Shown here in pieces: positions 8,061 through 17,476 of a DNA stretch of 64,000 nucleotides. A model generated the notes under the pieces. That model saw nothing but the letters and a program-made list of their open reading frames with translations. It was not told the origin of the DNA and made no database searches. A program made the translations under genes and the position numbers. The DNA is from Bacteroidota bacterium (GTDB lineage Bacteria; Bacteroidota; Bacteroidia; Bacteroidales; VadinHA17). The DNA is taken from the NCBI GenBank assembly GCA_016718875.1, contig JADKBL010000001.1, forward strand, positions 124,001 to 188,000. Reading direction: 5' to 3'. The stretch's first letter is position 1. Each line of letters begins with the position of its first letter.

Positions 8061-9585
8061 ATATCCCGAATACCCCCCTGATAAATGTTGCACTTGTAAG
8101 CACCTTCACCATCTGATCCTGCGGGGTCTTATTACTTCTTCGTGAGGTACTTCTCTGCGGTTGCCTCTCCCACTCACCTATTCTCCCATTCTCCCCCTCT
8201 CCTCGTCTCGCTATCTCCCCTTCCTTCTGAATTTCAGACACTTTCCCGTTAAGTATCTCATATGCACTTTCCCTGTCGATTGCCTGACTGTATTTCTGAA
8301 CAATTACTGAAGAACTGTTTATTGCCTTTATCTCATCTGGCGTAAGAATATCCATACGACTGACAGGTGCTCTCAGCATTGTTGCCGCCAGGGGAGTCGG
8401 GTTCCCCCTCTCACTAAGTGCAGTTACAAGCGCTTCTCCAATCCCAAGACTGGTTATTGTCTCATCTGTCTTGTAATACTCCGACAAAGGATAGTTTTCA
8501 GCAGTCAGCTTTATTGCTTTCCTGTCGACAGCTGTAAATGCCCTTAGGGCATGCTGAACCTTCAGTCCCAACTGGGAGAGAACTCCGTTTGGAACGTCAG
8601 TGGGATTTTGGGTAACGAAAAATATACCTACACCTTTGGACCTGATAAGTTTTACAATATTTTCGATCTGGTCAAGTAAAGCTTTACTTGCCTGACTGAA
8701 TATAAGATGTGCCTCATCAATGAAAATTACCAGTTCCGGCTTCTCAACATCTCCCTTTTCAGGCATCTTACTATACACCTCGGCGAGCAGAGAAAGCATA
8801 AAAGTGGAAAACAGCTTTGGCTTATCCTGAATATCTGAAAGTCTGAGTATACTGATATAACCGTTACCGTATTTATCCCTTCTCATCAGGTCCGAAATTT
8901 CAAAGGATAATTCTCCGAAAAAAAGTTCCGCCCCCTGCTGCTCAAGCTCAAGGATCTTTCGCGTAATAATTCCTGTTGTTGCTGTCGATATTTTGCCATA
9001 ATCCCGTTCGACCTCTTTCTTCCCTTCTTCAGTTACAAACTGTATTGCCTTTTTGAGATCTTTCAGGTCAAGCAGAGCAAGTTTATTATCATCACAATAT
9101 TTGAAGATCACTGAAAGAACACCTGCCTGAGTATCGTTGAGATCAAGAATACGCGAAAGAAGAACCGGTCCAAACTCTGAGACTGTTGCTCTGAGTCTTA
9201 CTCCATCCTGCTTTGATAAAGAAAGCAATTCAGCCGGATAGCCCTTTGGAGAGAAAGGAAGGTTAAGTTTTGAATGTCTCTCTGCAATAAATGGTTTTGC
9301 TGTACCGGGCATAGCAATTCCGCTCAGATCACCCTTTACATCCATAAGCAGAACAGGCACTCCTTTTTCTGAAAGCTGTTCTGAGATAACCTGAAGAGTT
9401 TTAGTTTTTCCTGTACCTGTTGCTCCTGCAATCAGCCCGTGCCTGTTCATTGTCCGCAATGGAATATTGACATTGGCTCCGGCAGCTACTGAACCATCGA
9501 CCATTGCACATCCAAGAGTTATAAAATCGCCGGTGCAGGTGTAACCATCATTTATGTGTTTTGTAAAAGACTCTAACTTATTCAT
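7993..9585 (-). CDS. HerA/YjgR-like DUF853 ATPase
   Basis: 530 residues. The Walker A motif GATGTGKT is at about 54-61 and the Walker B region LVIFIDEAHLIF is near residue 290, followed by FFVTQNPTDVP. This is the DUF853 (YjgR-like) branch of the HerA/FtsK P-loop ATPases, usually soluble hexameric motors of uncertain role. Residues from about 455 (EIARRGEGENGRIGEWERQ) are a low-complexity linker encoded by a GAG/GGAGA-rich repeat, before the conserved tail TSATFIRGVFGIFK. The final 19 residues (YFCLFVFC...) read through a GACAAAA repeat and are probably not ancestral. The 3' end overlaps the lysoplasmalogenase-like gene by 68 bases. Confidence 0.85.
   Translation of the reverse strand: MNKLESFTKHINDGYTCTGDFITLGCAMVDGSVAAGANVNIPLRTMNRHGLIAGATGTGKTKTLQVISEQLSEKGVPVLLMDVKGDLSGIAMPGTAKPFIAERHSKLNLPFSPKGYPAELLSLSKQDGVRLRATVSEFGPVLLSRILDLNDTQAGVLSVIFKYCDDNKLALLDLKDLKKAIQFVTEEGKKEVERDYGKISTATTGIITRKILELEQQGAELFFGELSFEISDLMRRDKYGNGYISILRLSDIQDKPKLFSTFMLSLLAEVYSKMPEKGDVEKPELVIFIDEAHLIFSQASKALLDQIENIVKLIRSKGVGIFFVTQNPTDVPNGVLSQLGLKVQHALRAFTAVDRKAIKLTAENYPLSEYYKTDETITSLGIGEALVTALSERGNPTPLAATMLRAPVSRMDILTPDEIKAINSSSVIVQKYSQAIDRESAYEILNGKVSEIQKEGEIARRGEGENGRIGEWERQPQRSTSRRSNKTPQDQMVKVLTSATFIRGVFGIFKEGEEIGYFCLFVFCLQSNLA
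8160..8222. repeat. CT/GA-rich low-complexity repeat inside the HerA-like gene
   Basis: A pyrimidine-rich tract with repeated CTCCCATTCTCC and CTCCTCG units on the plus strand. It encodes the RRGEGENGRIGEWER linker of the HerA-like protein in frame. It resembles the GAGTGAGAG/ACTCACTCTCCC material next to tRNA-Arg at 53175-53242, so it may be a dispersed intergenic-type sequence that entered the coding region. Confidence 0.5.
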
Positions 9586-9735
9586 ATTCTTTGATATAAT
9601 ATTTAGATTTTCAATTAATGATTGATACGCAATTTAACGGTTACTGTTCAGATTTCAATGCTATGATTAAACACTATGTCTTATTTTCTGTTTACCTGTG
9701 GAAATTATAATTTTACATAATTAATTTCATTGCTT

Positions 9736-9743
9736 TATATTTG
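9736..9743 (+). promoter_or_regulatory. Candidate Bacteroidota -7 box for the DUF3078 gene
   Basis: TATATTTG matches the TAnnTTTG consensus of the Bacteroidota primary sigma factor. It lies about 82 bases before the chosen start at 9825 in a 239-base divergent intergenic region that otherwise has no gene. No convincing -33 TTG is seen at the right spacing, so the call is weak. Confidence 0.35.
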
Positions 9744-9824
9744 TTTAATATTTGTTCTACTGCTGCGAAACATTAATTAATTTTCTCAATTTTGCGTGAA
9801 ATTATTAACACTAAAACCAAAAAA

Positions 9825-10781
9825 ATGAAAAAAATCACAGTCATAATTATTCTTTTAATCTGGGGGCTTTCATCAGTTACTTTTGCCCAGGTAACAGAAG
9901 CGGAAAAAACTTTGAGGGCTCAAAACGCAGATACCACCCAGGGGTGGAAAACCGGTGGTGTAATTGGATTCAACTTTGCTCAGACATCACTAACTAACTG
10001 GGCTGCAGGGGGTGAGAATTCGCTCGCAGTTAACGGAATCTTCAGCGGTTTTGCTAATTACAAAAAAGGAAAATCTGTTTGGGATAACTCTCTTGATGTT
10101 GGTTACGGACTCCTTAAACAGGGTGAAAAAGATTTTAAGAAAACTGATGACAAAATTGACTTTCTTTCGAAATACGGCCAGGAAGCATTTAAAAATTTCT
10201 ATTATGCTGCCCTGTTTAATTTCAAAACACAAATGACTACCGGTTATAATTATGCTGCAGATGACTCAAAAACAAAAATCTCCAATCTCTTTGCTCCTGC
10301 TTATATCACTCTTGCGTTAGGTCTCGACTTCAAACCCAATGCATACTTCAGTGCATTTGTTGCACCACTGACAGCTAAATTCACGTTTGTTACAGATGAA
10401 GATCTGTCTGCTGCCGGAGCTTTTGGGGTGGATCCCGGAGAGACTTTAAAAAGTGAGATCGGGGGATATATCAGAGCTATTTATTCCAAAAATGATTTTA
10501 AGGCGGAACTTTTGAAAAACGTATCTTTCACAACCAAGATCGACCTCTTCTCAAATTATATTCATAATCCTCAGAATATTGATGTCAACTGGGAAACATT
10601 AATCGCTTTCAAAGTCAATAAATACCTGAATGTCAATTTCAATACCCAGCTAATCTATGATGATGATATACTTATTAAAAATGACAGGGACGGTGATGGC
10701 ATTTTAGCAGCCGGAGAAGGATCAAAGTCATTAATACAGTTCAAGGAGATATTCGGAGTAGGATTTTCATATAAATTTTAA
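9825..10781 (+). CDS. DUF3078 domain-containing protein
   Basis: 318 residues from the ATG at 9825, which begins a good signal peptide (MKKITVIIILLIWGLSS, cleaved near TFAQ); an in-frame ATG upstream at 9792 would precede it with charged residues. The mature protein has the DUF3078 hallmarks WKTGGVIGFNFAQTSLTNW, a GGENS loop, then alternating beta strands ending in an aromatic KF, which suggests an outer-membrane or envelope-associated beta-barrel-like protein. DUF3078 is common in Bacteroidota and has no assigned function. It is monocistronic, with a hairpin terminator downstream. Confidence 0.85.
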   Translation: MKKITVIIILLIWGLSSVTFAQVTEAEKTLRAQNADTTQGWKTGGVIGFNFAQTSLTNWAAGGENSLAVNGIFSGFANYKKGKSVWDNSLDVGYGLLKQGEKDFKKTDDKIDFLSKYGQEAFKNFYYAALFNFKTQMTTGYNYAADDSKTKISNLFAPAYITLALGLDFKPNAYFSAFVAPLTAKFTFVTDEDLSAAGAFGVDPGETLKSEIGGYIRAIYSKNDFKAELLKNVSFTTKIDLFSNYIHNPQNIDVNWETLIAFKVNKYLNVNFNTQLIYDDDILIKNDRDGDGILAAGEGSKSLIQFKEIFGVGFSYKF

Positions 10782-10809
10782 TCTTACTAAAAAAATCTTT
10801 CAACCACAG

Positions 10810-10847
10810 AGGGCACAGTGGTTTTTAATAACCCTTGTGCCCTTTTT
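10810..10847 (+). terminator. Rho-independent terminator after the DUF3078 gene
   Basis: An 8-bp stem AGGGCACA/TGTGCCCT (10810-10817 with 10836-10843) encloses an 18-base loop and runs into TTTTT at 10843-10847. It lies 28 bases past the DUF3078 stop. The stem is built from 'cacagagggcacag' type intergenic repeat DNA. Confidence 0.6.
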
Positions 10848-10922
10848 GATTTTCAATTGAGTTCTCTATGGTTAATTATTTATATTCCTGCTAAATTTAC
10901 CCTAGCTTAAATAATTAATTAT

Positions 10923-13712
10923 ATGAAATCTCTTTACCTGCCTCTTATCCTTTGTCTTTTTATTTTTTCAGGTTGCACTTCTGAAAATGAGCCTTCATTG
11001 AAAGTTCAGCAGATTAAATGCAATGGTATTGAAAATCCTTCCGGAACAGGCAAAATACCTGGTTTCAGCTGGATATTGACATCAGAAGAACGAGGGCAGG
11101 AACAATCAGCTTATCAGGTCATTGTCTCTTCCAATGAAAAGTACGCGATAAAAGGAAAAGGAGATTTATGGGACTCTGGGAAAAACTCTTCCGGTGAAAA
11201 AGCCTGGATAAAATATGCAGGAAAGGATCTGCAACCGGGACAGGAATATTTCTGGAGAATCAGAGTTTGGGATAATAAGGATAATGCTTCAGAATGGAGC
11301 TTAACAGGTAGTTTCATTACAGGACTCTTTGATAAATCGGACTGGTCGGGCGCAAAATGGATCGGTTATGAAGAAATAGCAGATTCCCTTCTGCTGATCC
11401 CGGGTGTTCATGGCAATGGAGACAACCTTGGAAATGTTGCACTTAAAAAAACTGTGATCCCCTACTTTCGGAAAGAATTTTCAGTTGAGAAGAAAATAGA
11501 AAAAGCTTTTGCATTTGTCTCTGGACTTGGCCATTATGAACTTTACGTAAACGGTAACAAAGCTGGCGACCGGTTTCTCTCACCCGGCTGGACGGATTAC
11601 AGGAAAACCTGTCTTTATAACACTTATGAAGTAACTGAATACCTTACCGCCGGGCCAAATGCTATTGCAGCAATAGTAGGTAATGGTTTCTATAATGTCA
11701 ACAGGGAGCGATACAGGAAGCTTGTTATTGCTTATGGCGCTCCAAAAATTATACTCAATCTTAAGATCCTTTACAATGACGGAACAACTGAAACAATAAT
11801 CAGCGACGAATCCTGGAAAACATCACCTTCTCCGATAACTTTTTCGAGCATTTATGGCGGCGAGGATTATGATGCAGGACTGGAACAGGAGGGCTGGAAC
11901 AAACCCGGTTTTGATGCCAATTCATGGAATAGTGTAATCCTTGCCCGGGAGCCGTCAGGAGTACTGAGGCCTGAGAGCGACTATCCGGTAAAAGTAATGG
12001 AGACAATTAAGCATAAGACCATAACCCAGAGGAATGACAGCATTTATGTTTATGATTTCGGACAGAATGCCTCAGGGATAATCCGAATTAGGGTCCGTGG
12101 TGAAAAAGGAAAGCAGATACGTTTATTGCCTGGCGAACTGCTTGGAGAGGATTCACTGGTAACACAGCAGGCTACCGGGAGTCCATATATCTTTAGTTAT
12201 ACGCTGAAAGGTGACAAAGAAGAGATATGGACACCAAAATTCACATACTATGGTTTCAGATACCTTCAGGCTGAAGGTGCTGTTCCTTCAGGAATAGCTG
12301 TCAAAGGCAAACCGGTTATTGAAGAAGTGGAGATGCTTCATACCAGGAATTCAGCACCTGAGGATGGCTCTTTTGAGTGCTCAAATGAACTCTTCAACCA
12401 GATTTATGATCTTATCAAATGGGCAATCAAGAGCAATTTTGCAAGCGTAGTCACCGACTGCCCCCACAGGGAAAAACTGGGATGGCTGGAACAGACCCAC
12501 CTTATGGGCAATTCGATCAGGTATGTATATGATATTCATAATCTGTACAATAAGATAATTGACGACATGATCGAAGCTCAGCTTGACAATGGACTTGTTC
12601 CTGATATAGCTCCCGAATATGTTCCATTCTATGCCGGCTTCCGCGATTCTCCCGAATGGGGAAGCGCATGTGTTATCCTGCCCTGGTATATGTATGAATG
12701 GTACGGTGATCTGGAGATAGTGAAAAAAGCTTATCCCATGATGAAAAGATATGTAGATTACCTTTCAGGAATGGCCGAAAATAATATCCTTTCTCATGGG
12801 TTGGGAGACTGGTATGATCTTGGGCCAAAATTCCCGGGGGAAGCTCAGCTAACTCCTAAAAAAGTAACTGCAACTTCAATCTACTTCTATGATATTAAAA
12901 TTCTTGCATCTATGGCTGAACTGACAGACAATAAAGAGGATGCTGAATTCTACAAAAGCCTGGCAGAATCGGTAAGGCAGTCTTTCAATAAGGAATTTTT
13001 AAATCCTGTCTCCAGGGTATATTCAACCGGCAGTCAGACAGCCTATTCCATGCCTATCTATTTCGGAATGACTGATGACAGTATTAAGCAGGAGGTTGTA
13101 AATAATCTGGTAACATCGATAAACAAAAATAATAAAGCCCTTACTGCAGGTGACATTGGCTACAGGTATCTTCTCCGGGTCCTTGAAGAGGAAGGTCATT
13201 CACAGTTGATTTATGAAATGAATTCAAGAAACGATGTTCCGGGATACGGATTCCAGCTGGCTAAAGGGGCAACTGCCCTCACTGAATCATGGCCTGCTCT
13301 GAAATATGTATCCAACAATCACCTTATGCTTGGTCATCTTATGGAGTGGTTTTACAGCGGGGTTGCAGGAATAAGGCAGGCACCAGGATCAACTGGTTAC
13401 AAAAATATTGTAATAGCACCTGAAATCGTGGGAGACCTTACTCATGCCGGAGCAACACTGAACACTATACATGGCAAAATAAGCAGTTCATGGGTTCTGG
13501 AAAACGGGACACTCAAAATGAAGATCAGCATACCGGTCAATTGCACTGCTTTAGTAGAAATACCACAGTCTGATCCGGCAAAAATCAGTGAATCAGGACT
13601 TCATATTGCTGATTCAAAAGATATTAGAAATATAAAAACAAAAGGTGACAAAACCATTTGCGAAATAGCTTCGGGAGATTATATCTTTATATCCCCATTT
13701 AAAAAACAGTGA
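10923..13712 (+). CDS. GH78 alpha-L-rhamnosidase lipoprotein
   Basis: 929 residues with a lipoprotein signal ending FIFSGC (Cys18). The order is that of GH78: an N-terminal fibronectin-like/Bac_rhamnosid_N region, a concanavalin-like domain (ISDESWKTS), then the (alpha/alpha)6 barrel with VVTDCPHREKLGWLEQTH near residue 515-530, which carries the acidic residues of the catalytic pocket, and WSLTESW-type aromatic motifs near the end. GH78 enzymes remove terminal alpha-L-rhamnose with inversion. The lipid anchor places it at the inner face of the outer membrane or on the cell surface. It stands alone between the DUF3078 gene and the carotenoid region but fits functionally with the GH106-like and GH28 genes. 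Confidence 0.9.
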   Translation: MKSLYLPLILCLFIFSGCTSENEPSLKVQQIKCNGIENPSGTGKIPGFSWILTSEERGQEQSAYQVIVSSNEKYAIKGKGDLWDSGKNSSGEKAWIKYAGKDLQPGQEYFWRIRVWDNKDNASEWSLTGSFITGLFDKSDWSGAKWIGYEEIADSLLLIPGVHGNGDNLGNVALKKTVIPYFRKEFSVEKKIEKAFAFVSGLGHYELYVNGNKAGDRFLSPGWTDYRKTCLYNTYEVTEYLTAGPNAIAAIVGNGFYNVNRERYRKLVIAYGAPKIILNLKILYNDGTTETIISDESWKTSPSPITFSSIYGGEDYDAGLEQEGWNKPGFDANSWNSVILAREPSGVLRPESDYPVKVMETIKHKTITQRNDSIYVYDFGQNASGIIRIRVRGEKGKQIRLLPGELLGEDSLVTQQATGSPYIFSYTLKGDKEEIWTPKFTYYGFRYLQAEGAVPSGIAVKGKPVIEEVEMLHTRNSAPEDGSFECSNELFNQIYDLIKWAIKSNFASVVTDCPHREKLGWLEQTHLMGNSIRYVYDIHNLYNKIIDDMIEAQLDNGLVPDIAPEYVPFYAGFRDSPEWGSACVILPWYMYEWYGDLEIVKKAYPMMKRYVDYLSGMAENNILSHGLGDWYDLGPKFPGEAQLTPKKVTATSIYFYDIKILASMAELTDNKEDAEFYKSLAESVRQSFNKEFLNPVSRVYSTGSQTAYSMPIYFGMTDDSIKQEVVNNLVTSINKNNKALTAGDIGYRYLLRVLEEEGHSQLIYEMNSRNDVPGYGFQLAKGATALTESWPALKYVSNNHLMLGHLMEWFYSGVAGIRQAPGSTGYKNIVIAPEIVGDLTHAGATLNTIHGKISSSWVLENGTLKMKISIPVNCTALVEIPQSDPAKISESGLHIADSKDIRNIKTKGDKTICEIASGDYIFISPFKKQ

Positions 13713-13871
13713 CAACAAACCTCTTAACCTCACTTTCGATAAAATCTGTTTCAGGTTTCTATTATTGCTTTTCCGGAATAATTTTTTTGTTAAAAAATTA
13801 TACAGTTGGGACATTTACAATTTTGTCCAGTCTTTAGAAAGATTTACAATGAATAATATCTGATCTTATTT

Positions 13872-15371
13872 ATGACAGGAAATAAAACAGCAGTGATAAT
13901 CGGAGCCGGGATAGGAGGTTTAGCCACCTCAATATTTCTTTCTAAAAATGGCTATAAAGTTGAAATATTTGAAAAGAATTCTGGAGCAGGCGGTCGCTGC
14001 GGACAAATAATCAGGGATGGCCACAGGTTTGATCTGGGAGCCACAATGCTAATGATGCCAGGAATTTACACTGAGGTATTCAACTCGCTGGGGATTAATC
14101 TGTTCGACAGGAAAGAGATAAAGCCTCTTGACGATTTGTACAAAATATATTTTGACAATAATGATGTCATTACCTTTTCCAGGGATGACGGTAAAATGAA
14201 GGCTGAACATAACAGGATTGAACCCGGCAGCTTTGAAAAATCAAGAAAGTATATTACCAAGGGATATGAGATATTCAGGCTTGGGATAGATAAGCTTATT
14301 GCAAGAAATTTCACAAATATCTTCCAGTTTGCCAATTTTAAAAACATCATCTTGCTTATCAGGCTCAAAACATATATTTCAAATTATAGCTATGTAAAGA
14401 AATTTTTCAGGAATGAGCATCTCAGAATGGCATATACCTTCCAGAATATTTATGTGGGACAAAGTCCGTTCAACTCTCCGGCTCTTTTTTCTATGGTACC
14501 CGCTGCCGAGATCACAGAAGGGTCATTTTTCCCTGATGGTGGAATGTATAAAATAGTTGAAATACTTATTAATGAAGCAATTGCCAATGGAGTTGAGATT
14601 CATTACAATATGCCTGTGGCAAAAATAAAAACAGTCGGAAACATAGCAGGAAGTATTTTATTTAAAGATGGATCAGAAACAGCTGCAGATATTATTGTGG
14701 CGAATGCAGATCTGCCATATGTTTACAGGGAACTGCTGCCTGATAATGGAAAATCCCGGAAGATTGACAAAATGAATTATTCAGCTTCTGCTATCAGTAT
14801 TCATATGGGGATTGATAAACAATATCCTCAGCTGGGGCATCATAGTGTATTCCTGTCCGATGATTTCAAGGCTGGCCTTGACAAGATATTCAAAGAAAAA
14901 TCTGTCAGCAAAACACCAAGTTTTTACCTGCATGCTCCGGCAAAGACAGATCCATCAGCAGCCCCTCCGGGGCATGATTCGCTATCATTCGTGATCGGTG
15001 CAGGACATGCTGACAAAAAATACAACCAGGATTGGGATCTGTTAAAGAAGCAGTCGCGTGATGCTGTAATAGAAAGACTCAAACAGTTCGGGCTGGCTGA
15101 CATTGAAGATCATATAAAATTTGAACTGGCATATACGCCGCAAAGCTGGGAAAGTGCCTGTAATATTACAAGAGGTTCTGTATTCGGAAGTCTGGCACAC
15201 AATATGATGCAGATGGGTTATTTCAGACCCCATAACAGACATGGCAAATACAAAAACCTATATTTTGTAGGAGGGAGTACACACCCTGGCAACGGTATAC
15301 CCAATGTTCTGTTATCTGCAAAACTGGTTTCTGAACGCATACTTAGTAACAAAGAAAAGATCAAACCCTAG
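13872..15371 (+). CDS. CrtI-type phytoene/polyene desaturase (first copy)
   Basis: 499 residues. GAGIGGLATS near residues 11-20 starts the FAD-binding Rossmann fold, followed by GAGGRCGQ. The C-terminal half has the CrtI signatures QLGHHSVFL, SFYLHAPAKTDPSAAPPG and MMQMGYFRPHNR, then GGSTHPGNGIP at the second FAD-binding motif. CrtI enzymes convert phytoene to lycopene at the membrane; CrtN homologues act on diapophytoene. This copy is closer to canonical CrtI in its C-terminal motifs than the second copy at 25960. The stop codon directly abuts the ATG of the next gene, a squalene/phytoene synthase-family protein, so the two are surely co-transcribed. Which C30 or C40 substrate it uses is not settled. 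Confidence 0.85.
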   Translation: MTGNKTAVIIGAGIGGLATSIFLSKNGYKVEIFEKNSGAGGRCGQIIRDGHRFDLGATMLMMPGIYTEVFNSLGINLFDRKEIKPLDDLYKIYFDNNDVITFSRDDGKMKAEHNRIEPGSFEKSRKYITKGYEIFRLGIDKLIARNFTNIFQFANFKNIILLIRLKTYISNYSYVKKFFRNEHLRMAYTFQNIYVGQSPFNSPALFSMVPAAEITEGSFFPDGGMYKIVEILINEAIANGVEIHYNMPVAKIKTVGNIAGSILFKDGSETAADIIVANADLPYVYRELLPDNGKSRKIDKMNYSASAISIHMGIDKQYPQLGHHSVFLSDDFKAGLDKIFKEKSVSKTPSFYLHAPAKTDPSAAPPGHDSLSFVIGAGHADKKYNQDWDLLKKQSRDAVIERLKQFGLADIEDHIKFELAYTPQSWESACNITRGSVFGSLAHNMMQMGYFRPHNRHGKYKNLYFVGGSTHPGNGIPNVLLSAKLVSERILSNKEKIKP

Positions 15372-16304
15372 ATGAATTCACAGCATGATATGTTTCTGGA
15401 GATCCACAACTCCATCGATTACAATAAGATAAAAGATCATCCTAACATCCTGATAGCAGCCAATTTTTGGGAGCAGGATAGATTTTGTGCGGCAAAAACC
15501 TGCTATAAATTCATGCGTGCAATCGACGATCTGATTGATGATCACAAATCCAGGAACAAACTTATTGCCCCTCATGAAAGAAAGGAATTCACGGCAAATG
15601 TAAATGAGTGGCTTAAGATGATTATAGTTTCGGAAGAGTGCAATCCGCTCCAGCTTGAACTGCTTGAAACCGTGCAAAGATTCCGTATACCGCTCTGGCC
15701 TCTCGAAGACTTCGCCAAATCGATGATTTATGATATAAACAATGATGGATTCCCAACACTTACGTCCTATCTTGATTATTCCATGGGTGCATCTGTAGCA
15801 CCGGCCTCAATCTTTGTGCACCTGAATGGCCTTCAGAAAAACGGAGAAGGTTATAAAGATCCCCCTTTTGATGTCAGATGGGCTGCAACTCCATGCGCCA
15901 TTTTCAGTTACCTTGTACATATCATTCGCGATTTTAGAAAGGATCAGCTGAACAATCTCACATATTTTGCTGATGATATCATTGCTGCAAATGGACTCAC
16001 AAGACAAGACCTCCGTGAGTTTGCTGAAGGCCGGCCTGTAAACGAAGGATTCCGGAATCTTATTTCATTGTATTATAAACTGGCTGAGGAATATATGAAC
16101 AAAACCAGGGATATCCTCGCAAAAATCAAACCTTTGCTCGAACCAAGGTATCAGCTTAGTCTCGAAATAATATTTGATCTCTATCTGATCGTGTTTGAAA
16201 GAATTGACCTCAGGAATGGTCAGTTCACTACAGAGGAGCTTAATCCTACGGCGGAGGAGACAAGAGAGAGGGTTTATCGAAAAATCATTAGTTTTACAGA
16301 GTGA
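15372..16304 (+). CDS. Squalene/phytoene synthase-family protein
   Basis: 310 residues, all-alpha isoprenoid synthase fold. The two aspartate-rich motifs are DDLIDD (residues 52-57) and DFRKD (187-191), both needed for Mg-diphosphate binding in head-to-head prenyl synthases. It is clearly diverged from the CrtB at 20309, which has the classical DEIVD/DIKND pair and a YGSAEVVG motif. The family covers phytoene, diapophytoene, squalene and presqualene diphosphate synthases. Zero spacing to the upstream CrtI-type gene suggests the pair forms one dedicated two-step path, either a second carotenoid branch or a C30 terpenoid. The specific product cannot be read from sequence alone. Confidence 0.75.
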   Translation: MNSQHDMFLEIHNSIDYNKIKDHPNILIAANFWEQDRFCAAKTCYKFMRAIDDLIDDHKSRNKLIAPHERKEFTANVNEWLKMIIVSEECNPLQLELLETVQRFRIPLWPLEDFAKSMIYDINNDGFPTLTSYLDYSMGASVAPASIFVHLNGLQKNGEGYKDPPFDVRWAATPCAIFSYLVHIIRDFRKDQLNNLTYFADDIIAANGLTRQDLREFAEGRPVNEGFRNLISLYYKLAEEYMNKTRDILAKIKPLLEPRYQLSLEIIFDLYLIVFERIDLRNGQFTTEELNPTAEETRERVYRKIISFTE

Positions 16305-16343
16305 ACATTCCTGCTCTTTCATAGGCAGAAAATCACCTGTAAA

Positions 16344-17474
16344 ATGAATATATCCTTCATTACATCAGGACATGATCATTTCGATGACAGGATATTCTAC
16401 CATATGGCAAGATCATTTGCCAGCCGAAATATTGTTGTAACCATTATTTCAAGTTGCGTATACAAATCCGAAATTGTCAATGGAATCAGATTTAGCTGCT
16501 TTGAAGGTTTAAATCTTTCAAAACGGCAAAAAATATCTGAATTCATATGCAGGCTTAAAGTTGCCAATTCTGAAATAATAATCTGCTCTGAACCTCTTCC
16601 GGTTTATGCTGCCAGCAAGTACAGAAAAAAATGGCAACCGGATTCAAAAATTATATATGACATAACTGAATGGTATCCTTCAAAGAAAAACTTATGCACT
16701 TATAATAAATTCGTTAAATGGGCTCATTTAATCAAACTGTCAGTTTTTAATTTATGGATCTCTTCTTTTGCAGATGCATTCATATTCGGTGAATATTACA
16801 AGAGCAGGCCTTACAGAGTACTATTTCCCCGAAAACCATACATCTTTATCCCATATTATCCTGATCTTAAATATATTGAGAGGCTGTCTCCTGAACTACA
16901 GCCTGATAAACTCAGGTTATCCTTTTCAGGCAAGCTTACTGATGACAAAGGATATGGAAATTTCATCAATTTATTAATTAATCTGGCAGAACTTTATCCG
17001 GATATTATAATTGAGGTTAAGATTATTGGCTGGCCTGATGTCTGTGAAAAAAATAACAGTAAGGCTGAAATGCCTCTGAAGAAAAATATTTCAGCAGCCT
17101 ACTACAGTAAACAGTCATTTATTGAATATCTGAATCTAATAAAAGACACAGATATTTTTATTGATCTTCGAAATAATGACTTTGAAAACAGCCATTCACT
17201 GCCAATAAAACTGTTTTACTATGCTGCTTTTGAAAGACCGGTTATATTTTCAGATCTTAAAGCAATCCGAAAGGAAATAGATATTAGCAGCTTTGGCTAT
17301 CTTGTTAATCCATTTGACATTAATGTGATAACCGAAATAATCCGGAATTACTTATCCGATGAAAATAAATATCTATGTCATTGCAGATCTGCGCGAAGGG
17401 CAATTGAAAACAAATATCAATGGAGTTCAATTGAACCAGATCTTTTTGAATTCATATTATCTGTATCTGAATAA
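16344..17474 (+). CDS. GT4-like glycosyltransferase
   Basis: 376 residues with a two-domain GT-B layout. The N-terminus MNISFITSGHDHFDDRIFYHMA has the HxxFDxRIF pattern of bacterial group 1 glycosyltransferases, and the C-terminal part has FSGKLTDDKGYGNF (donor-domain beta strand), SFIEYLNLI and LPIKLFYYAAFERPVI (the E of FERPV corresponds to the nucleotide-sugar-binding EX7E region). It is 39 bases after the synthase gene in the same direction and ends 2 bases from the convergent heme-motif outer-membrane gene. Glycosylation of a carotenoid or another lipid is possible from context; the substrate is unknown. Confidence 0.7.
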   Translation: MNISFITSGHDHFDDRIFYHMARSFASRNIVVTIISSCVYKSEIVNGIRFSCFEGLNLSKRQKISEFICRLKVANSEIIICSEPLPVYAASKYRKKWQPDSKIIYDITEWYPSKKNLCTYNKFVKWAHLIKLSVFNLWISSFADAFIFGEYYKSRPYRVLFPRKPYIFIPYYPDLKYIERLSPELQPDKLRLSFSGKLTDDKGYGNFINLLINLAELYPDIIIEVKIIGWPDVCEKNNSKAEMPLKKNISAAYYSKQSFIEYLNLIKDTDIFIDLRNNDFENSHSLPIKLFYYAAFERPVIFSDLKAIRKEIDISSFGYLVNPFDINVITEIIRNYLSDENKYLCHCRSARRAIENKYQWSSIEPDLFEFILSVSE

Positions 17475-17476
17475 AC

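Noticed and set aside
13872..16304. HpnCDE-type squalene synthesis cluster
   Set aside because: Only one synthase-family gene is present, not the HpnC and HpnD pair, and the FAD protein is closer to CrtI in its C-terminal motifs than to the shorter HpnE.
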